64,000 nt of DNA from Marinobacter salinisoli (GCF_017301335.1 NZ_CP071247.1:2232001-2296000); one strand, 5' to 3'; shown: positions 17,399-28,507, counted from the first letter of the stretch. Translations and numbers: made by a program. Notes: generated by a model not told the origin, from the sequence alone.

Positions 17399-19697
17399 CG
17401 ATTTCCTGCAGCCGGGCGCGGTTGTAGGGCTTGGTCAGGTAGTCGTCCATGCCACAGGCCAGGCAGGCCTCTTTGTCGCCGTCCATGACATTGGCGGTTA
17501 CCGCCACAATGGGCAGGTCTTTCCATTCTGGATTCTGTCGGATTTTTCGGGTGGCCTCATAGCCATCCATGACCGGCATCTGGCAATCCATCAGCACCAG
17601 GTCATACCGTTTTGCGTTGAGCGCATCGATCGCCTCCCGTCCATTCTGGGCTGGCACCACGCGGTGGCCGAGGCCCTTGAGTATGTTGGCGGCCACCAGC
17701 TGATTGACCCGGTTATCTTCCACCAGAAGGATGTCGAGCGACGGCGCGGCTGCCGGTGATTCCGCTTCACTGCTGCCGGGTTCATCGGGCTCATGCCAGG
17801 GCAGGCCTGTGGCGTGGCATAGGCAGCGCAAAAGCTCATCGCGGCGCAGAGGCAGGTTAAGGATGGCAGCATCAGCCAATACCGACGCATGTGTGCCGAG
17901 TCGGTCCGCCAATACCACCCCTTTACCTTTCCAGTGCTTGGCAATGGTCATACCGCCGGAATAGCCCTCGGCGATGAGGGCGATAAGCACCCCTTGTTTG
18001 GACTGACGAACATCCTGCACCGGAATACCCCAGGCTTGCAGTTGCCGTTCGATCGGGCGGCGGTGCGGGTTAGCTTCGGGGATCGCCAGAGTGACGCCGA
18101 GTTCGCGCAGTCTGGCGGCGCTGTCCGGTAGCTCGTGTGGCGTATGCGGTCCATGAATGGCCAGCGGCAGGCTGACCTGAAAGTGGGTGCCTTGCCCTTG
18201 CTGCGATTCAACCTGAATGCGCCCGTGCATACGTTCGACCAACTGCTGGCACAAAGTCAGCCCGAGTCCGGTGCCACCGTATAGGCGGGTGGTTTCTGCA
18301 TCGGCCTGGGAAAAGGCTGAAAAGATCCGGTCAAGACTGTCTTCCGAAATGCCAATTCCCGTATCCCGAATGTCCAGGGTCAGGCTGCCCCTGGCGTGGC
18401 TGGCCTGAATCTGAACCGAGCCCTGGTCGGTAAACTTGACCGCATTGTTGAGCAGATTATTGAGTACCTGACGGACCCGTGTTGGGTCTCCGATCAGGTG
18501 TTCTGGCAGGTTGGGATCGATACTGCACACCAGCTCAATCTGCTTCTCATGTGCTTGTTGGGCGTGCAGCGCCGCCGCTTCCTCGATGAGGCCGCGGGGG
18601 CTGAACGGTATGTTCTCCAGGTTGAGTTTGCCCGCTTCCACCTTGGATATATCGAGAATGTCATTGAGCAGCGACAGCAGGCTTTCGCCGGCGGTTAAGG
18701 CAATATCCAACCGCTCTCGCTGGCCGGCTTCGAGGTCGCCTTTGAGGGTAAGTGCCAGCATGCCGAGCAGACCGTTCAGTGGCGTGCGGATCTCGTGACT
18801 CATGTTGGCGAGAAAGTTGGCCCGGGCCCGAGCCCGTTGCACGGCGTCTTCCTTGGCCTTCACGAGAGCGCGGTTGCCACGTTGCAGGGCCTCGTTTTTC
18901 TCGGAAATTTCCCGGGTGCGGTCCCGGACCTCGTGCTCAAGCTCGTTCGAGTAGTCCTTCATGACGATTTCCGCCGTCCGCAACTGGGCCAGGCTTGAGT
19001 CGATCGCGTCCAGGTGCTGATTGATGATGTCCACCAGGGTGCCAATTTCGTCCTCTTCGTGGCCTTTAGGCACTGGCAGTCGGGTTCTCTCCGGCGAGTC
19101 GGTATCGACCTTGCTCAGGACGCCAATGACGTTGAGCAGCGGTCGTGTGAGGACTAAAAAGAAGATGGCCAGCAAGGCGGCAGAAAGCGCGAGACTTTTC
19201 AGCAATCCGCTGATGAGCGTATAAGTGGCGCGCTCAAGAAACTGGATGCCGTAGTGATAGGTGTCGATGGTGAGAATGAGTCGCCCGAGGTCCAGATCAT
19301 CGTGTTGAGGCGTCAGCAGTTCCTGGCTGAACCCCCGGATGTCCTCGAACAGGAAATCGCTGGCCCAGCGGTAGGGCGAGTCGGGGCTGCTTCGGGTTGA
19401 AGCCGCCATCGTGAAGCCCTCGTTGTCGATGATGCGCGCATCGATGATCGCAGGGTGCTTGAGTAGGCCATCCAGCAGTTCGTTGGCCAGCGTGATGTCT
19501 ATGTTGTAGGCGATCTGGGAAGCCGGGCTGATGCTGATGTCGATCAGGGCGTGGATTTCCTCCTCCATGGAGTCCCGCGCCTTGAAGTACTCGAGATTGA
19601 TCTGAATGAGGTTCAGTATCAGGCCAAGGGCCATGGCGACCAGAACCGTGTCCCGGGTTAGACGGTGTGACAGATGTTGCTTGAATCCCTTGATCAC
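17352..19697 (-). CDS. sagS: Hybrid sensor histidine kinase, SagS-like
   Basis: The 781 residues run: membrane helix 1 (17-36), periplasmic sensor (37-162), helix 2 (163-185), HAMP (186-240), coiled coil, HisKA with phospho-His301 in NMSHEIRTPLNG, HATPase (about 345-520, DTGIGIS and GTGLGLTL), a degenerate receiver-like segment (about 530-650), and a canonical receiver with Asp704 in DCQMPVMDGYEA. No HPt domain follows, so a separate HPt protein is required. P. aeruginosa SagS (PA2824), which signals through HptB in the switch to biofilm, has this architecture and the same ospR neighbour. Its 3' end overlaps ospR by 47 bases on opposite strands. The signal is unknown. Confidence 0.82.
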   Translation of the reverse strand: MIKGFKQHLSHRLTRDTVLVAMALGLILNLIQINLEYFKARDSMEEEIHALIDISISPASQIAYNIDITLANELLDGLLKHPAIIDARIIDNEGFTMAASTRSSPDSPYRWASDFLFEDIRGFSQELLTPQHDDLDLGRLILTIDTYHYGIQFLERATYTLISGLLKSLALSAALLAIFFLVLTRPLLNVIGVLSKVDTDSPERTRLPVPKGHEEDEIGTLVDIINQHLDAIDSSLAQLRTAEIVMKDYSNELEHEVRDRTREISEKNEALQRGNRALVKAKEDAVQRARARANFLANMSHEIRTPLNGLLGMLALTLKGDLEAGQRERLDIALTAGESLLSLLNDILDISKVEAGKLNLENIPFSPRGLIEEAAALHAQQAHEKQIELVCSIDPNLPEHLIGDPTRVRQVLNNLLNNAVKFTDQGSVQIQASHARGSLTLDIRDTGIGISEDSLDRIFSAFSQADAETTRLYGGTGLGLTLCQQLVERMHGRIQVESQQGQGTHFQVSLPLAIHGPHTPHELPDSAARLRELGVTLAIPEANPHRRPIERQLQAWGIPVQDVRQSKQGVLIALIAEGYSGGMTIAKHWKGKGVVLADRLGTHASVLADAAILNLPLRRDELLRCLCHATGLPWHEPDEPGSSEAESPAAAPSLDILLVEDNRVNQLVAANILKGLGHRVVPAQNGREAIDALNAKRYDLVLMDCQMPVMDGYEATRKIRQNPEWKDLPIVAVTANVMDGDKEACLACGMDDYLTKPYNRARLQEIVNRWAPASPAISEHP

Positions 19698-19738
19698 CGC
19701 ACTACTCAGCCCCTGGTTGGCAACAGCTCAAAGGTGCT

Positions 19739-20512
19739 TCAGCTGTCGTAATCGGCTCGCTTCTTCCACTCGTTGTCGTGGAGGAAGTTATCCCACTCTC
19801 GATCCAGCTTGGCCTGCAGTTCCGAGTTGGCGGTTTCTTTGCCCTCGGCGTTCAGCGACTCCAGCTCCTTGATGCGGGTCCGGAAGCTCTTGATGGCGCG
19901 CAGGGCCCTGGGGTTGTCACGGGATTTACCCAGCTCGGTGCTGGCCAGATGGTAGGCGTGGATCGCCTTGCGGATCTGGTTTTGTTTGACGAAATCCCTG
20001 GCCTGAAACACGTGCAGGTCGGCATGGGTTTTGTGGACCAGGAACAAAACGTACTTCAGGTTTTTCTTCGCCGTTGCGGAATCAATCTGGCCACTCTTGT
20101 GTGTGCTCTCAATGAGGTTGAACAGGTTCTGTAGAAGCTCTTTCACCTGGCTCGCCCGTTCCGGAGAGTCGATCTTGACCGGTTTGCGATGGTCCTCGTT
20201 TTCAAGGACCTGATGCTTTAGCCGCAGGGTCGACTCAAGCCACCGTTGCACCGGCAGATCGGATTTCAGACCACCGAGCTGCCTGCAGGCGTATTCCATC
20301 TGATTGACCAGAATCAGCTTGAGATCCGTGTTGAGATACTGTCCCGGGATTTCGGCCAGCAGGCGATGCGCCCGGTTGTAGGCGTTTTCGTGGGCGGTGA
20401 TTTTTCTGGCCCGCTCGATTCGGGCGCGCTCGCGCATTTGAGCGATGACAATAATAACAATGGATGCGGTAACCACTGCGGCAAGGATGAATACGATGGT
20501 TGTTGTGCTCAT
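19739..20512 (-). CDS. Conserved hypothetical single-span membrane protein (257 aa)
   Basis: I do not recognise the family. It has one N-terminal membrane helix (about residues 5-25), then a basic stretch (MRERARIERARK) and a long, highly charged, helix-rich cytoplasmic part with coiled-coil character (about 85-257). No enzyme motif, Cys cluster or nucleotide-binding loop is seen. It lies 41 bases upstream of sagS on the same strand and is probably co-transcribed. That makes it a candidate accessory protein for the kinase, but this is inference from position only. Confidence 0.8.
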   Translation of the reverse strand: MSTTTIVFILAAVVTASIVIIVIAQMRERARIERARKITAHENAYNRAHRLLAEIPGQYLNTDLKLILVNQMEYACRQLGGLKSDLPVQRWLESTLRLKHQVLENEDHRKPVKIDSPERASQVKELLQNLFNLIESTHKSGQIDSATAKKNLKYVLFLVHKTHADLHVFQARDFVKQNQIRKAIHAYHLASTELGKSRDNPRALRAIKSFRTRIKELESLNAEGKETANSELQAKLDREWDNFLHDNEWKKRADYDS

Positions 20513-20753
20513 CGGTCAGTCACAAACTCCGGACTCAGAAAAATAGCGGGTGCCCATCATGGCCTTGAGGGTACCGATAGTATTCAGTAACTGGCTCAAA
20601 GGCTATCAGAAATGCCGGCCTGAATCTGTTTGGAATTGTCATTTCCACGCATGGTTATTGATGTTGTGAATTGGGAGTCTTGTGTATATTGGTCGGGTGA
20701 ATAGTGTTTGGGCCAGGCGCCGGTTATTGGCGGCCCTCGAAGCGGAGTAGTGA

Positions 20754-21761
20754 ATGGATCTTTCCCGAGTCGATCTGAACCTGCTGGTTTATCTGGATGT
20801 GCTTTTGAGGGAGCGCAACGTCACCAAGGCCGCGAATCATCTGGGCATAACCCAGCCAGCGATGAGCAATGGTCTGAGGCGGTTGCGGGACCTGTTCGGC
20901 GATCCCTTGCTGGTGCGCACGAGCGAGGGGATGACGGCCACAGAGCGGGGCCGGGAACTGCAGCCGGCGGTGCGTGGTATTCTGTCGGATATTGAGCAGG
21001 CGGTGCAGGAGAAAACGCCTTTTTCCGCCCAGAACAGCCATCGGGTGTTCCGGATCATGGCCAGTGATTACGCTGAGTCTTGCCTGATGCCGCGGGTGCT
21101 GCGCCGGATTCGCCAGGAGGCCCCCCATGTAACGCTGGATGTCCTGACGCCGAGCGACGTGAGTTTTCTGGATGTCGAACAGGGCCGGCTGGACATGGCG
21201 ATTAACCGGTTCGACAAAATTCCCCAGTCATTTCATCAGAAAATCCTCTGGACCGAATATTTCGCTTGCCTGATGAGCGCGCGGAATCCGGTGGCGACAC
21301 AGCCATTCACCCTAGACACCTATCTGGACGCCAGTCATATCTGGGTCAGTAAAACCGGTTTCGGGGTTGGGGTCGGGGTGAACCCGAAAGACGTTCAGAG
21401 GTTAGGCTGGGTGGATGAGGCCTTGGCCCGCATGGGGCGTAAACGGCAGATTTCGGTGTTTACCCGGCATTACCAGGTAGCGATGTTGCTTGCCGAACAG
21501 CACGATCTGATTGCGACCCTGCCGTCCCGTGCGGCTTGGTTGCAGCGGGATAACAAGGATCTGGTGATGAAGGTGCCGCCATTTGAAATCCCGCCCTTTG
21601 AGCTCAAGATGGCCTGGAGCCCATTGCTGCAACACAACACGGATCATCAATGGTTGCGCAAGCTGATCGTTGAAGTTGCCGAAGAGGTGGATGCGGAGTT
21701 TGTGCCCTTTGGTGCGCAATTTGAATCCAGTGACGTGGCTACCTATCACTCAGAGCGGTAG
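20754..21761 (+). CDS. LysR-family transcriptional regulator
   Basis: The 335-residue protein has an N-terminal helix-turn-helix (about residues 5-65, with ERNVTKAANHLGITQPAMSNGLRRLRDLFGD in the family pattern) and a periplasmic-binding-protein-like effector domain (about 95-310). The MDLSRVDLNLLVYLDVLL start is typical of the NodD/LeuO-like branch. No co-oriented partner gene is next to it, so its targets cannot be told. Its 3' end overlaps the convergent GNAT gene by 12 bases. A TATATT at 20685-20690 is a possible -10 box. Confidence 0.92.
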   Translation: MDLSRVDLNLLVYLDVLLRERNVTKAANHLGITQPAMSNGLRRLRDLFGDPLLVRTSEGMTATERGRELQPAVRGILSDIEQAVQEKTPFSAQNSHRVFRIMASDYAESCLMPRVLRRIRQEAPHVTLDVLTPSDVSFLDVEQGRLDMAINRFDKIPQSFHQKILWTEYFACLMSARNPVATQPFTLDTYLDASHIWVSKTGFGVGVGVNPKDVQRLGWVDEALARMGRKRQISVFTRHYQVAMLLAEQHDLIATLPSRAAWLQRDNKDLVMKVPPFEIPPFELKMAWSPLLQHNTDHQWLRKLIVEVAEEVDAEFVPFGAQFESSDVATYHSER

Positions 21762-22715
21762 CTCCCTCAATTCCAGCGAAGTGCGGCCGGTATCCCACAT
21801 CCTCTGAAAGCGTTCCGATAGCAGCTTGACGCGCCCCCCGTCCGCAAACTTGGCAAAGCCCTGGGGGTTGTAAAAATCATGCCGGTACACCACGCCTTCC
21901 CGGTCGGCGAGCAGAAACGGTTGTTCCTCCGCCGGGTAGTCTTCGCTGGCCAGTCGCAGTTCGATTTTGCTGGGCAGCCGTCGCATCAGTTCCACCAGTC
22001 GGTGGCGGCGTTTCACCAACGGCTTGTCATCGTGAATCAGCAGCCGGACCTCACTCTGGCGGTGACGCCGTGCCAACGATGACACCAGCTCACGAAACCG
22101 GAAGCGATCGTACAGATCGTGCTCGAGGAAACGGTCATAAAGCCAGATTCGTTGCCGGGCCTGGCCGGCCACGGAATCCATCAGGCTGATCATGTCGTGC
22201 TCATCGGAAAACAGCCAGCTCTGGTCGTCCCTGCCAAGCACCTGAGGGTTTCTGCGCTCCGCCAGTGCCTTGATGACCATATCCGGCGACAGGCAGCGCA
22301 TATCCGCGTGGGGAATGCCGGCATCATCGTAAAGATCAGAGCAGACATGGAAGCCCGAGCGCTGGTAAAAAGGGATGGCGTATTCCTGGGCGGAAAGCAT
22401 GATCTGATCGTGAGAGCTGGCAGCGTCGGTCATGACGTGTCGCAAGAGGGCCTCGCCAATACCCTGGTCGCGGAAGTCAGGAAGAATCGCCATCCTGCCA
22501 ATGTGAGCCGTTTCACCCAAGGTTCCGAACAGACGGGCCACGCCGACAGGGGTGTTATCCGGCATGACGGCCAGGTAGTGATCGGCGATCTCGTCGGTAT
22601 CGTCCCACTCGAGTTCCGGCGGGACGTCTTGCTCCTGGATAAATACCTGCTCACGGATGTCCCGGATGTGTCCCGGAGCCAGTTGCCAGCTGTACTTCCT
22701 GAACTTGACCTTCAT
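21750..22715 (-). CDS. GNAT N-acetyltransferase fused to a PLD-like C-terminal domain
   Basis: The first 150 or so residues are a GNAT domain with acetyl-CoA motif ILPDFRDQGIGEALLRH and the following QEYAIPFYQRSGF. Residues about 165-321 form a second domain with RIWLYDRFLEHDLYDR, VRLLIHDDKPLVKRRHRL and a conserved-looking VVYRHDFYNPQGFAKF. This resembles one half of a phospholipase D fold but lacks an HKD motif, so it is probably non-catalytic. The substrate is unknown. It is the last gene of the rluE-to-roxA run, 9 bases after roxA. Confidence 0.82.
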   Translation of the reverse strand: MKVKFRKYSWQLAPGHIRDIREQVFIQEQDVPPELEWDDTDEIADHYLAVMPDNTPVGVARLFGTLGETAHIGRMAILPDFRDQGIGEALLRHVMTDAASSHDQIMLSAQEYAIPFYQRSGFHVCSDLYDDAGIPHADMRCLSPDMVIKALAERRNPQVLGRDDQSWLFSDEHDMISLMDSVAGQARQRIWLYDRFLEHDLYDRFRFRELVSSLARRHRQSEVRLLIHDDKPLVKRRHRLVELMRRLPSKIELRLASEDYPAEEQPFLLADREGVVYRHDFYNPQGFAKFADGGRVKLLSERFQRMWDTGRTSLELRELPL

Positions 22716-22724
22716 GCTGCCTGC

Positions 22725-23876
22725 TTATTCGAAATATAAAGAGCCCTGATTGTACAGGGTGCAAAGCAGTCCCTGCAGTGCCTCGTCTCCGGCAAAAGAG
22801 GCAAGCCGCGACATGTCTGGCCGGGACCCGGCGCATAGCACGGGCGCAAGCGGCCGCGCGTCGCCACGCAACAGGTATTGTTCGCCATCCACGAACAGCG
22901 CGGTTTCGTCGTCCAGGTCGTGGTAGGCAAACCGCGATCCTTCATTCCAGCGAAGTGGCTGCTGATCCTGAATCAACGCCGCCAGTTGGTCTGGCTTCAG
23001 GGGCTCTTCCGTCGGAACCACAATGTCCATGTTTTTTGGAGCGGTGGTGTACTGGCCAAACCAGAGGGACAGCTGGCGACGGTCGCTGAGCTGCTGCCGC
23101 AGGATGGTTTCCAGCTTGTCGATGACGCCCGGGCCAATGGAGCCCGGGTTATCTTGTACCTGAAGGTCAGGATCGGCCAGGTGGGCGTCGGCGCCTGACT
23201 GATTGCAGAGATAATCGGTGTATCCGGTCAGGATGTCGTCCACCGTGGGTGCGCGGAAGCCAACGGACAGGGTGATGCAGTCGTCTTCCGCCACTCCGTG
23301 ATGCCCAACTCCGGGTGGCAGGTACAGCATGTCCCCCGGCTCAAGCGTGACGGTTTCCTGGCCTTCCCAGCTGCTGAGAATCCGCAGCGGGGTGCCTTCA
23401 ACCCGGGGCGAGGTATGATCGCAGTGGCCGCCAAAGGTCCAGCGGCGATGGCCCTGTGCCTGCAGCAGAAAGACATCGTACTGATCGTAATGGGGGCCGA
23501 CACTGCCGCCCTTGGGCGCGTAACTGGCCATGATGTCGTCCAGGCGCCAGTTGGGAACGAAGCGGAAATTCTCCAGCAGATCGGCGATATCGGGGACCCA
23601 GTGATCCAGACCCTGGATCAACAGTGTCCAGTCCTGCTCCGGCAGCTGGCTGAAACGATCTGCAGTGAAGGGGCCGTTGTGGAGCTGCCAGGGCTTTCCC
23701 TTGTCGTTCTCTATCACGATGCGGGATTCCACGCCTTCCTCGCAGGCAAGACCGGCCAGTTCATCGGCGCTCACCGGACACTCCAGGCCGGGAAATGCCT
23801 GACGGATAACCAGAGGTTTCTTCTGCCAGTAGTCGCGCAGAAATTCCGAAGCTGTAAGTCCGCCAAGCATGTTCAT
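22725..23876 (-). CDS. roxA: Ribosomal oxygenase RoxA (L16 arginine hydroxylase, cupin/JmjC)
   Basis: RoxA (YcfD) is a 2-oxoglutarate and iron(II) dependent oxygenase that hydroxylates an arginine in ribosomal protein L16. The 383 residues have the JmjC core with the iron ligands in VGPHYDQYDVFLLQ (HxD) and a later His in LPPGVGHHGV, then the winged-helix-like C-terminal domain typical of the family. ATG 23876 is chosen because it leaves 16 bases after purB and has a GGGG site; an open extension to 23927 would run into purB. Confidence 0.92.
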   Translation of the reverse strand: MNMLGGLTASEFLRDYWQKKPLVIRQAFPGLECPVSADELAGLACEEGVESRIVIENDKGKPWQLHNGPFTADRFSQLPEQDWTLLIQGLDHWVPDIADLLENFRFVPNWRLDDIMASYAPKGGSVGPHYDQYDVFLLQAQGHRRWTFGGHCDHTSPRVEGTPLRILSSWEGQETVTLEPGDMLYLPPGVGHHGVAEDDCITLSVGFRAPTVDDILTGYTDYLCNQSGADAHLADPDLQVQDNPGSIGPGVIDKLETILRQQLSDRRQLSLWFGQYTTAPKNMDIVVPTEEPLKPDQLAALIQDQQPLRWNEGSRFAYHDLDDETALFVDGEQYLLRGDARPLAPVLCAGSRPDMSRLASFAGDEALQGLLCTLYNQGSLYFE

Positions 23877-23892
23877 GGGTGTGTCCCCGACA

Positions 23893-25278
<1,386 letters not shown>

Positions 25279-25357
25279 TCAAAGAATCGGGCCAAAAAAA
25301 TCGGGGGCCACATGATACACCAGCTAGGCGTCCGATTCAGTCCCGCGAGGGTGAGCT

Positions 25358-25990
25358 TTAGGCGTTGGCTTTGCTGGCCAGGGCTTTTGCTTGCCGGACA
25401 ACTTTGCCGCGGGAAAAGATGAGTTGCCAGCGACGCCCTCCAGTCTGCCGCCAGAGCACCGCAGAGCGAATGCCGGCCAGTAACAGCGCGCGAACCTTGT
25501 TGGCAATCTCGTCCTGCTGAAGCAAGGTGGGGTTGCCGGTTACCTGAATGCGCAGATTGAAGGTGCTGATTGTGTCGGAGTAGATCGAAGCAAGGTTGCT
25601 GATCAGGTTGCTGTGAGTGTAACCAAAATGGCTGGCGGTATGGCGGGCCTGATCAATTCGACTGCCAATGACATCCAGCATGTCGCTGCGCCGGTTCAGC
25701 ATGGATTCGAGCTGAATCAGATTCAGCGCGTATCGCAGGACGTTGGCATCCCGCTGGCTGCCCGTCCGGCTGAGCACCGAGGCGAGAACGCTGAGACCAT
25801 TCTGGATGTCAGCCAGTTCGCCACCGTAGACATCCAGCGCGGATGCGGGATCCGTCGCAAACAGCGAGCGTACGCAGGTTTCCAGGGCTTCCTCAGGGCA
25901 CTCGCCCTGGGTGGCCACTTGATGCACAAGGTTGGCAGCCTGAAAAATACCTGCCAGAGCAAATACCTTGTCGCTGGAAGCTTGGCTCAT
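25358..25990 (-). CDS. hflD: High frequency lysogenization protein HflD
   Basis: HflD is a peripheral membrane protein of unclear core role; in E. coli it affects lambda lysogeny by binding CII. The 210 residues are helical throughout and match the family in length and in position between mnmA and purB. The ATG overlaps the mnmA stop as ATGA. A longer open frame up to 26053 lies inside mnmA and is rejected. No enzyme motif is visible. Confidence 0.92.
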   Translation of the reverse strand: MSQASSDKVFALAGIFQAANLVHQVATQGECPEEALETCVRSLFATDPASALDVYGGELADIQNGLSVLASVLSRTGSQRDANVLRYALNLIQLESMLNRRSDMLDVIGSRIDQARHTASHFGYTHSNLISNLASIYSDTISTFNLRIQVTGNPTLLQQDEIANKVRALLLAGIRSAVLWRQTGGRRWQLIFSRGKVVRQAKALASKANA

Positions 25991-27165
25991 GCCCCGGTTT
26001 CCTCTGATGCAAGGGATTGCAGGCCGGCAGGCTCGGCTTCGTCGTCGCGCCATGTGTACTCAATAACGCCCCCGCCAAGGCAGATGTCACCGTCGTAAAA
26101 AACCACCGACTGGCCGGGCGTTACAGCACGCTGGGCTTCGTCAAAGACAACTTTCACGCCATGCGGAAAGACTTCAACGGTGCAGTCCTGGTCCGGCTGG
26201 CGGTAGCGTGTTTTGGCTGTGCAGCGGAATGTTGTGGCGGGCGGTTTTCCAGCCACCCAATCGATGGGGCCGGACAGGAGCCCGCGGGAAAACAGCAGCG
26301 GGTGTTGCTTGCCCTGAACGGCAACAAGCACGTTTCGGCTCAGGTCTTTCTGTGCGACATACCAGGGGTCGTCGCTGAAGTTGCTCAAGCCTCCGATACC
26401 CAAACCCTGACGCTGGCCAATGGTGTGGTACATGAGCCCCTGGTGCTTGCCAATGACCTGTCCGTCCGGCGTTTCAATGTTACCCGGTTGAGCGGGCAAA
26501 TACTGGCTCAGAAAGTCCTTGAACTTGCGCTCGCCAATGAAACAGATGCCGGTGGAGTCCTTTTTGTCGTAGGTGACAAACCCCTGTTCTTCAGCGATAC
26601 GACGAACTTCGGGTTTCTCCAGTTCGCCAACGGGGAAAAGCGTTCGTGCGATCCGTTCGCCGGATACCGCGTGCAGGAAATAGCTTTGATCCTTGTTTCC
26701 ATCGAGCCCCTTCAAGAGCAGCGCGGGGTCGGATGGGGTCTTGCCCGGGCGTCTGCGCGTGTAGTGACCAGTGGCAATATAATCGGCGCCCAGGGTTGTG
26801 GCGTAGTCCAAAAAAGCCCGGAACTTGACCTCCTTGTTGCACAGAATGTCCGGATTGGGAGTGCGGCCGGCTCTGTACTCGGACAAGAAATGCTCGAATA
26901 CCCGATCCCAGTATTCGTCGGCAAAACTGGCGGTATGGAGCCTAATACCGATGGCATCAGCAACGGCCTGCGCGTCAGCAAGGTCGGTCATCGCCGTGCA
27001 GTACTCGGTACCGTCGTCTTCGTCCCAGTTCTTCATGAACAGGCCTTCAACGTTATAGCCCTGATCCTTCAGCAGCCACGCCGCGACGGAGGAATCGACA
27101 CCACCGGACATGCCGACGATGACTCGAGTATTTTCTGGGAGAGATGCGTTAGCTACGTTATCCAT
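25987..27165 (-). CDS. mnmA: tRNA-uridine 2-sulfurtransferase MnmA
   Basis: MnmA adds sulfur to U34 of Lys, Glu and Gln tRNAs to give 2-thiouridine. Across 392 residues it shows the ATP-pyrophosphatase P-loop [15 protein letters not shown] (about 18-32), the first catalytic Cys in [12 protein letters not shown], the second in [12 protein letters not shown], and a C-terminal beta-barrel. It is co-translated with hflD and follows nudJ by 50 bases. The TusA-like protein in this window could be upstream in the same sulfur relay. Confidence 0.97.
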   Translation of the reverse strand: MDNVANASLPENTRVIVGMSGGVDSSVAAWLLKDQGYNVEGLFMKNWDEDDGTEYCTAMTDLADAQAVADAIGIRLHTASFADEYWDRVFEHFLSEYRAGRTPNPDILCNKEVKFRAFLDYATTLGADYIATGHYTRRRPGKTPSDPALLLKGLDGNKDQSYFLHAVSGERIARTLFPVGELEKPEVRRIAEEQGFVTYDKKDSTGICFIGERKFKDFLSQYLPAQPGNIETPDGQVIGKHQGLMYHTIGQRQGLGIGGLSNFSDDPWYVAQKDLSRNVLVAVQGKQHPLLFSRGLLSGPIDWVAGKPPATTFRCTAKTRYRQPDQDCTVEVFPHGVKVVFDEAQRAVTPGQSVVFYDGDICLGGGVIEYTWRDDEAEPAGLQSLASEETGA

Positions 27166-27215
27166 GACTGCTTCAATTTGCCGTAAAAGCCCAGAATCAT
27201 AGCATTTCGTGCCCG

Positions 27216-27665
27216 TTACGTCTGTTCATCAACGACCACATCAAGCGGGAAGCGCCGGCCCTTTCGGTAATCTTCTATACATTGGAGCACCATCGGGCTC
27301 CGCAAGCGGTCGCCAAGGCTGCGCACCGACTCCAGGTCGAGCCAGTGGGCCGCAATGATGCCGGTATCCAACTCGTCGGTTTCCTGCGTCAGGGCACGTG
27401 CGGAATAGCAGAAACGGTAGTAGGTTGCTCCGTTTGCGGGTGCTTTATAGGTATAAACGCCCAAAAAGTACTCAGGCTCAACCCGCCAGCCGGTTTCCTC
27501 GAGGGTTTCGCGGCGAACTGCATCCAGCACCGCCTCGTCTTCTTCGATGTGCCCGGCCGGCTGATTAAAGACAACCTTTCCATTGCTTATTTCTTCCACG
27601 AGCAAGAAGCGTCCCTGGTCGTCCTCAATAATCACGGCCACCGTTGCGTGGGGTTTCCAAGTCAT
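27216..27665 (-). CDS. nudJ: Nudix phosphohydrolase NudJ
   Basis: NudJ hydrolyses nucleoside di- and triphosphates and thiamin pyrophosphate precursor HMP-PP in E. coli. The 149 residues carry a complete Nudix box, [20 protein letters not shown] followed by TGW, near residues 37-59. I prefer ATG 27665, which overlaps the rluE stop as ATGA and gives the family N-terminus (M-xx-KPHxTV); an ATG at 27677 is also in frame. The order rluE-nudJ-mnmA-hflD-purB equals E. coli. Confidence 0.92.
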   Translation of the reverse strand: MTWKPHATVAVIIEDDQGRFLLVEEISNGKVVFNQPAGHIEEDEAVLDAVRRETLEETGWRVEPEYFLGVYTYKAPANGATYYRFCYSARALTQETDELDTGIIAAHWLDLESVRSLGDRLRSPMVLQCIEDYRKGRRFPLDVVVDEQT

Positions 27666-28303
27666 CGCTTCGGCCATCTCCTTGACGATTTCATTGAATT
27701 TTTGGGGGATGCGCGGCGACGCTGGGGAGTTGTCTCAGGAAGGTGGACCTGGGTAACTTTGTATTCGCCGGGTGCCATCCCGTTGATGTTCCAATCGCCA
27801 ATTTGATAGCGAATCAGTCGCAGAGTAGGGAAACTCACTGCGGCTGTCATCCGTCGAACCTGCCGATTCCGGCCTTCCGTAATTGTCATTTGCAGCCAAC
27901 TCGTCGGTACTGAAGCGCGGAAACGCACCGGAGGCACACGCTCCCAGATCTGGGGGGGAGTTATTCGATTGACCTGTGCCGGAGATGTCATGCCGTCTTT
28001 CAACTGGACGCCTTTTTCGAGCTGGCTTATCGCTGCGTCCGTGATATCGCCCTCTACCTGAACCCAATAGGTTTTGGGCATCTTCTGAGTGGGCGAAGCA
28101 ATGCGATGCTGGAGATCGCCGTTGTCGGTCAGTAGCAGCAGACCTTCCGAATCGTAATCAAGGCGCCCCGCAGGATAAACATGAGGAACAGTAATCCAGT
28201 CGGCGAGGGTTGCTCTGGTGGGTGACCTTTGAGCATCGGCCTGTTGATCTGTGAACTGGCTGAGCACTCGAAAGGGTTTGTTGAACAAAATCAGTTTTGC
28301 CAT
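27662..28303 (-). CDS. rluE: 23S rRNA pseudouridine(2457) synthase RluE
   Basis: RluE converts U2457 of 23S rRNA to pseudouridine. The 213 residues lack an S4 domain and show the RsuA/RluE-family catalytic motif AGRLDYDSEGLLLLT (catalytic Asp) and ITEGRNRQVRRM. It begins MAKLILFNKPF at ATG 28303; the frame stays open upstream but that part is not conserved-looking. The tail ([15 protein letters not shown]) is basic. It is first in the rluE-nudJ-mnmA-hflD-purB run. Confidence 0.92.
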   Translation of the reverse strand: MAKLILFNKPFRVLSQFTDQQADAQRSPTRATLADWITVPHVYPAGRLDYDSEGLLLLTDNGDLQHRIASPTQKMPKTYWVQVEGDITDAAISQLEKGVQLKDGMTSPAQVNRITPPQIWERVPPVRFRASVPTSWLQMTITEGRNRQVRRMTAAVSFPTLRLIRYQIGDWNINGMAPGEYKVTQVHLPETTPQRRRASPKNSMKSSRRWPKR

Positions 28304-28430
28304 TCCTGTGGGTTGTCCCGGGCGTTTGGATTTTGGGTCGCAAGGGTACGCAATGGAATGGTTCAGGCAAACCATAAATAAGCATTTCGCCAAGCAATCC
28401 TGCCGAGTTGGTGGCACTTGGTGCGCGGCG

Positions 28431-28475
28431 ACGAACGTTCGTGCGAACACAGCCACAACCGACCCACCGGTGGGT
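28431..28475. repeat. Two perfect palindromes between cspD and rluE
   Basis: ACGAACGTTCGT (28431-28442) and ACCCACCGGTGGGT (28462-28475) are perfect palindromes of 12 and 14 bp, 19 bases apart. They lie in the 204-base gap upstream of rluE and downstream of cspD. They could be operators or a small RNA structure; no T run follows, so neither is a good terminator. Confidence 0.5.
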
Positions 28476-28507
28476 GGGCAGGTGTCTTAACGGCGATGGA
28501 GCAGAAA

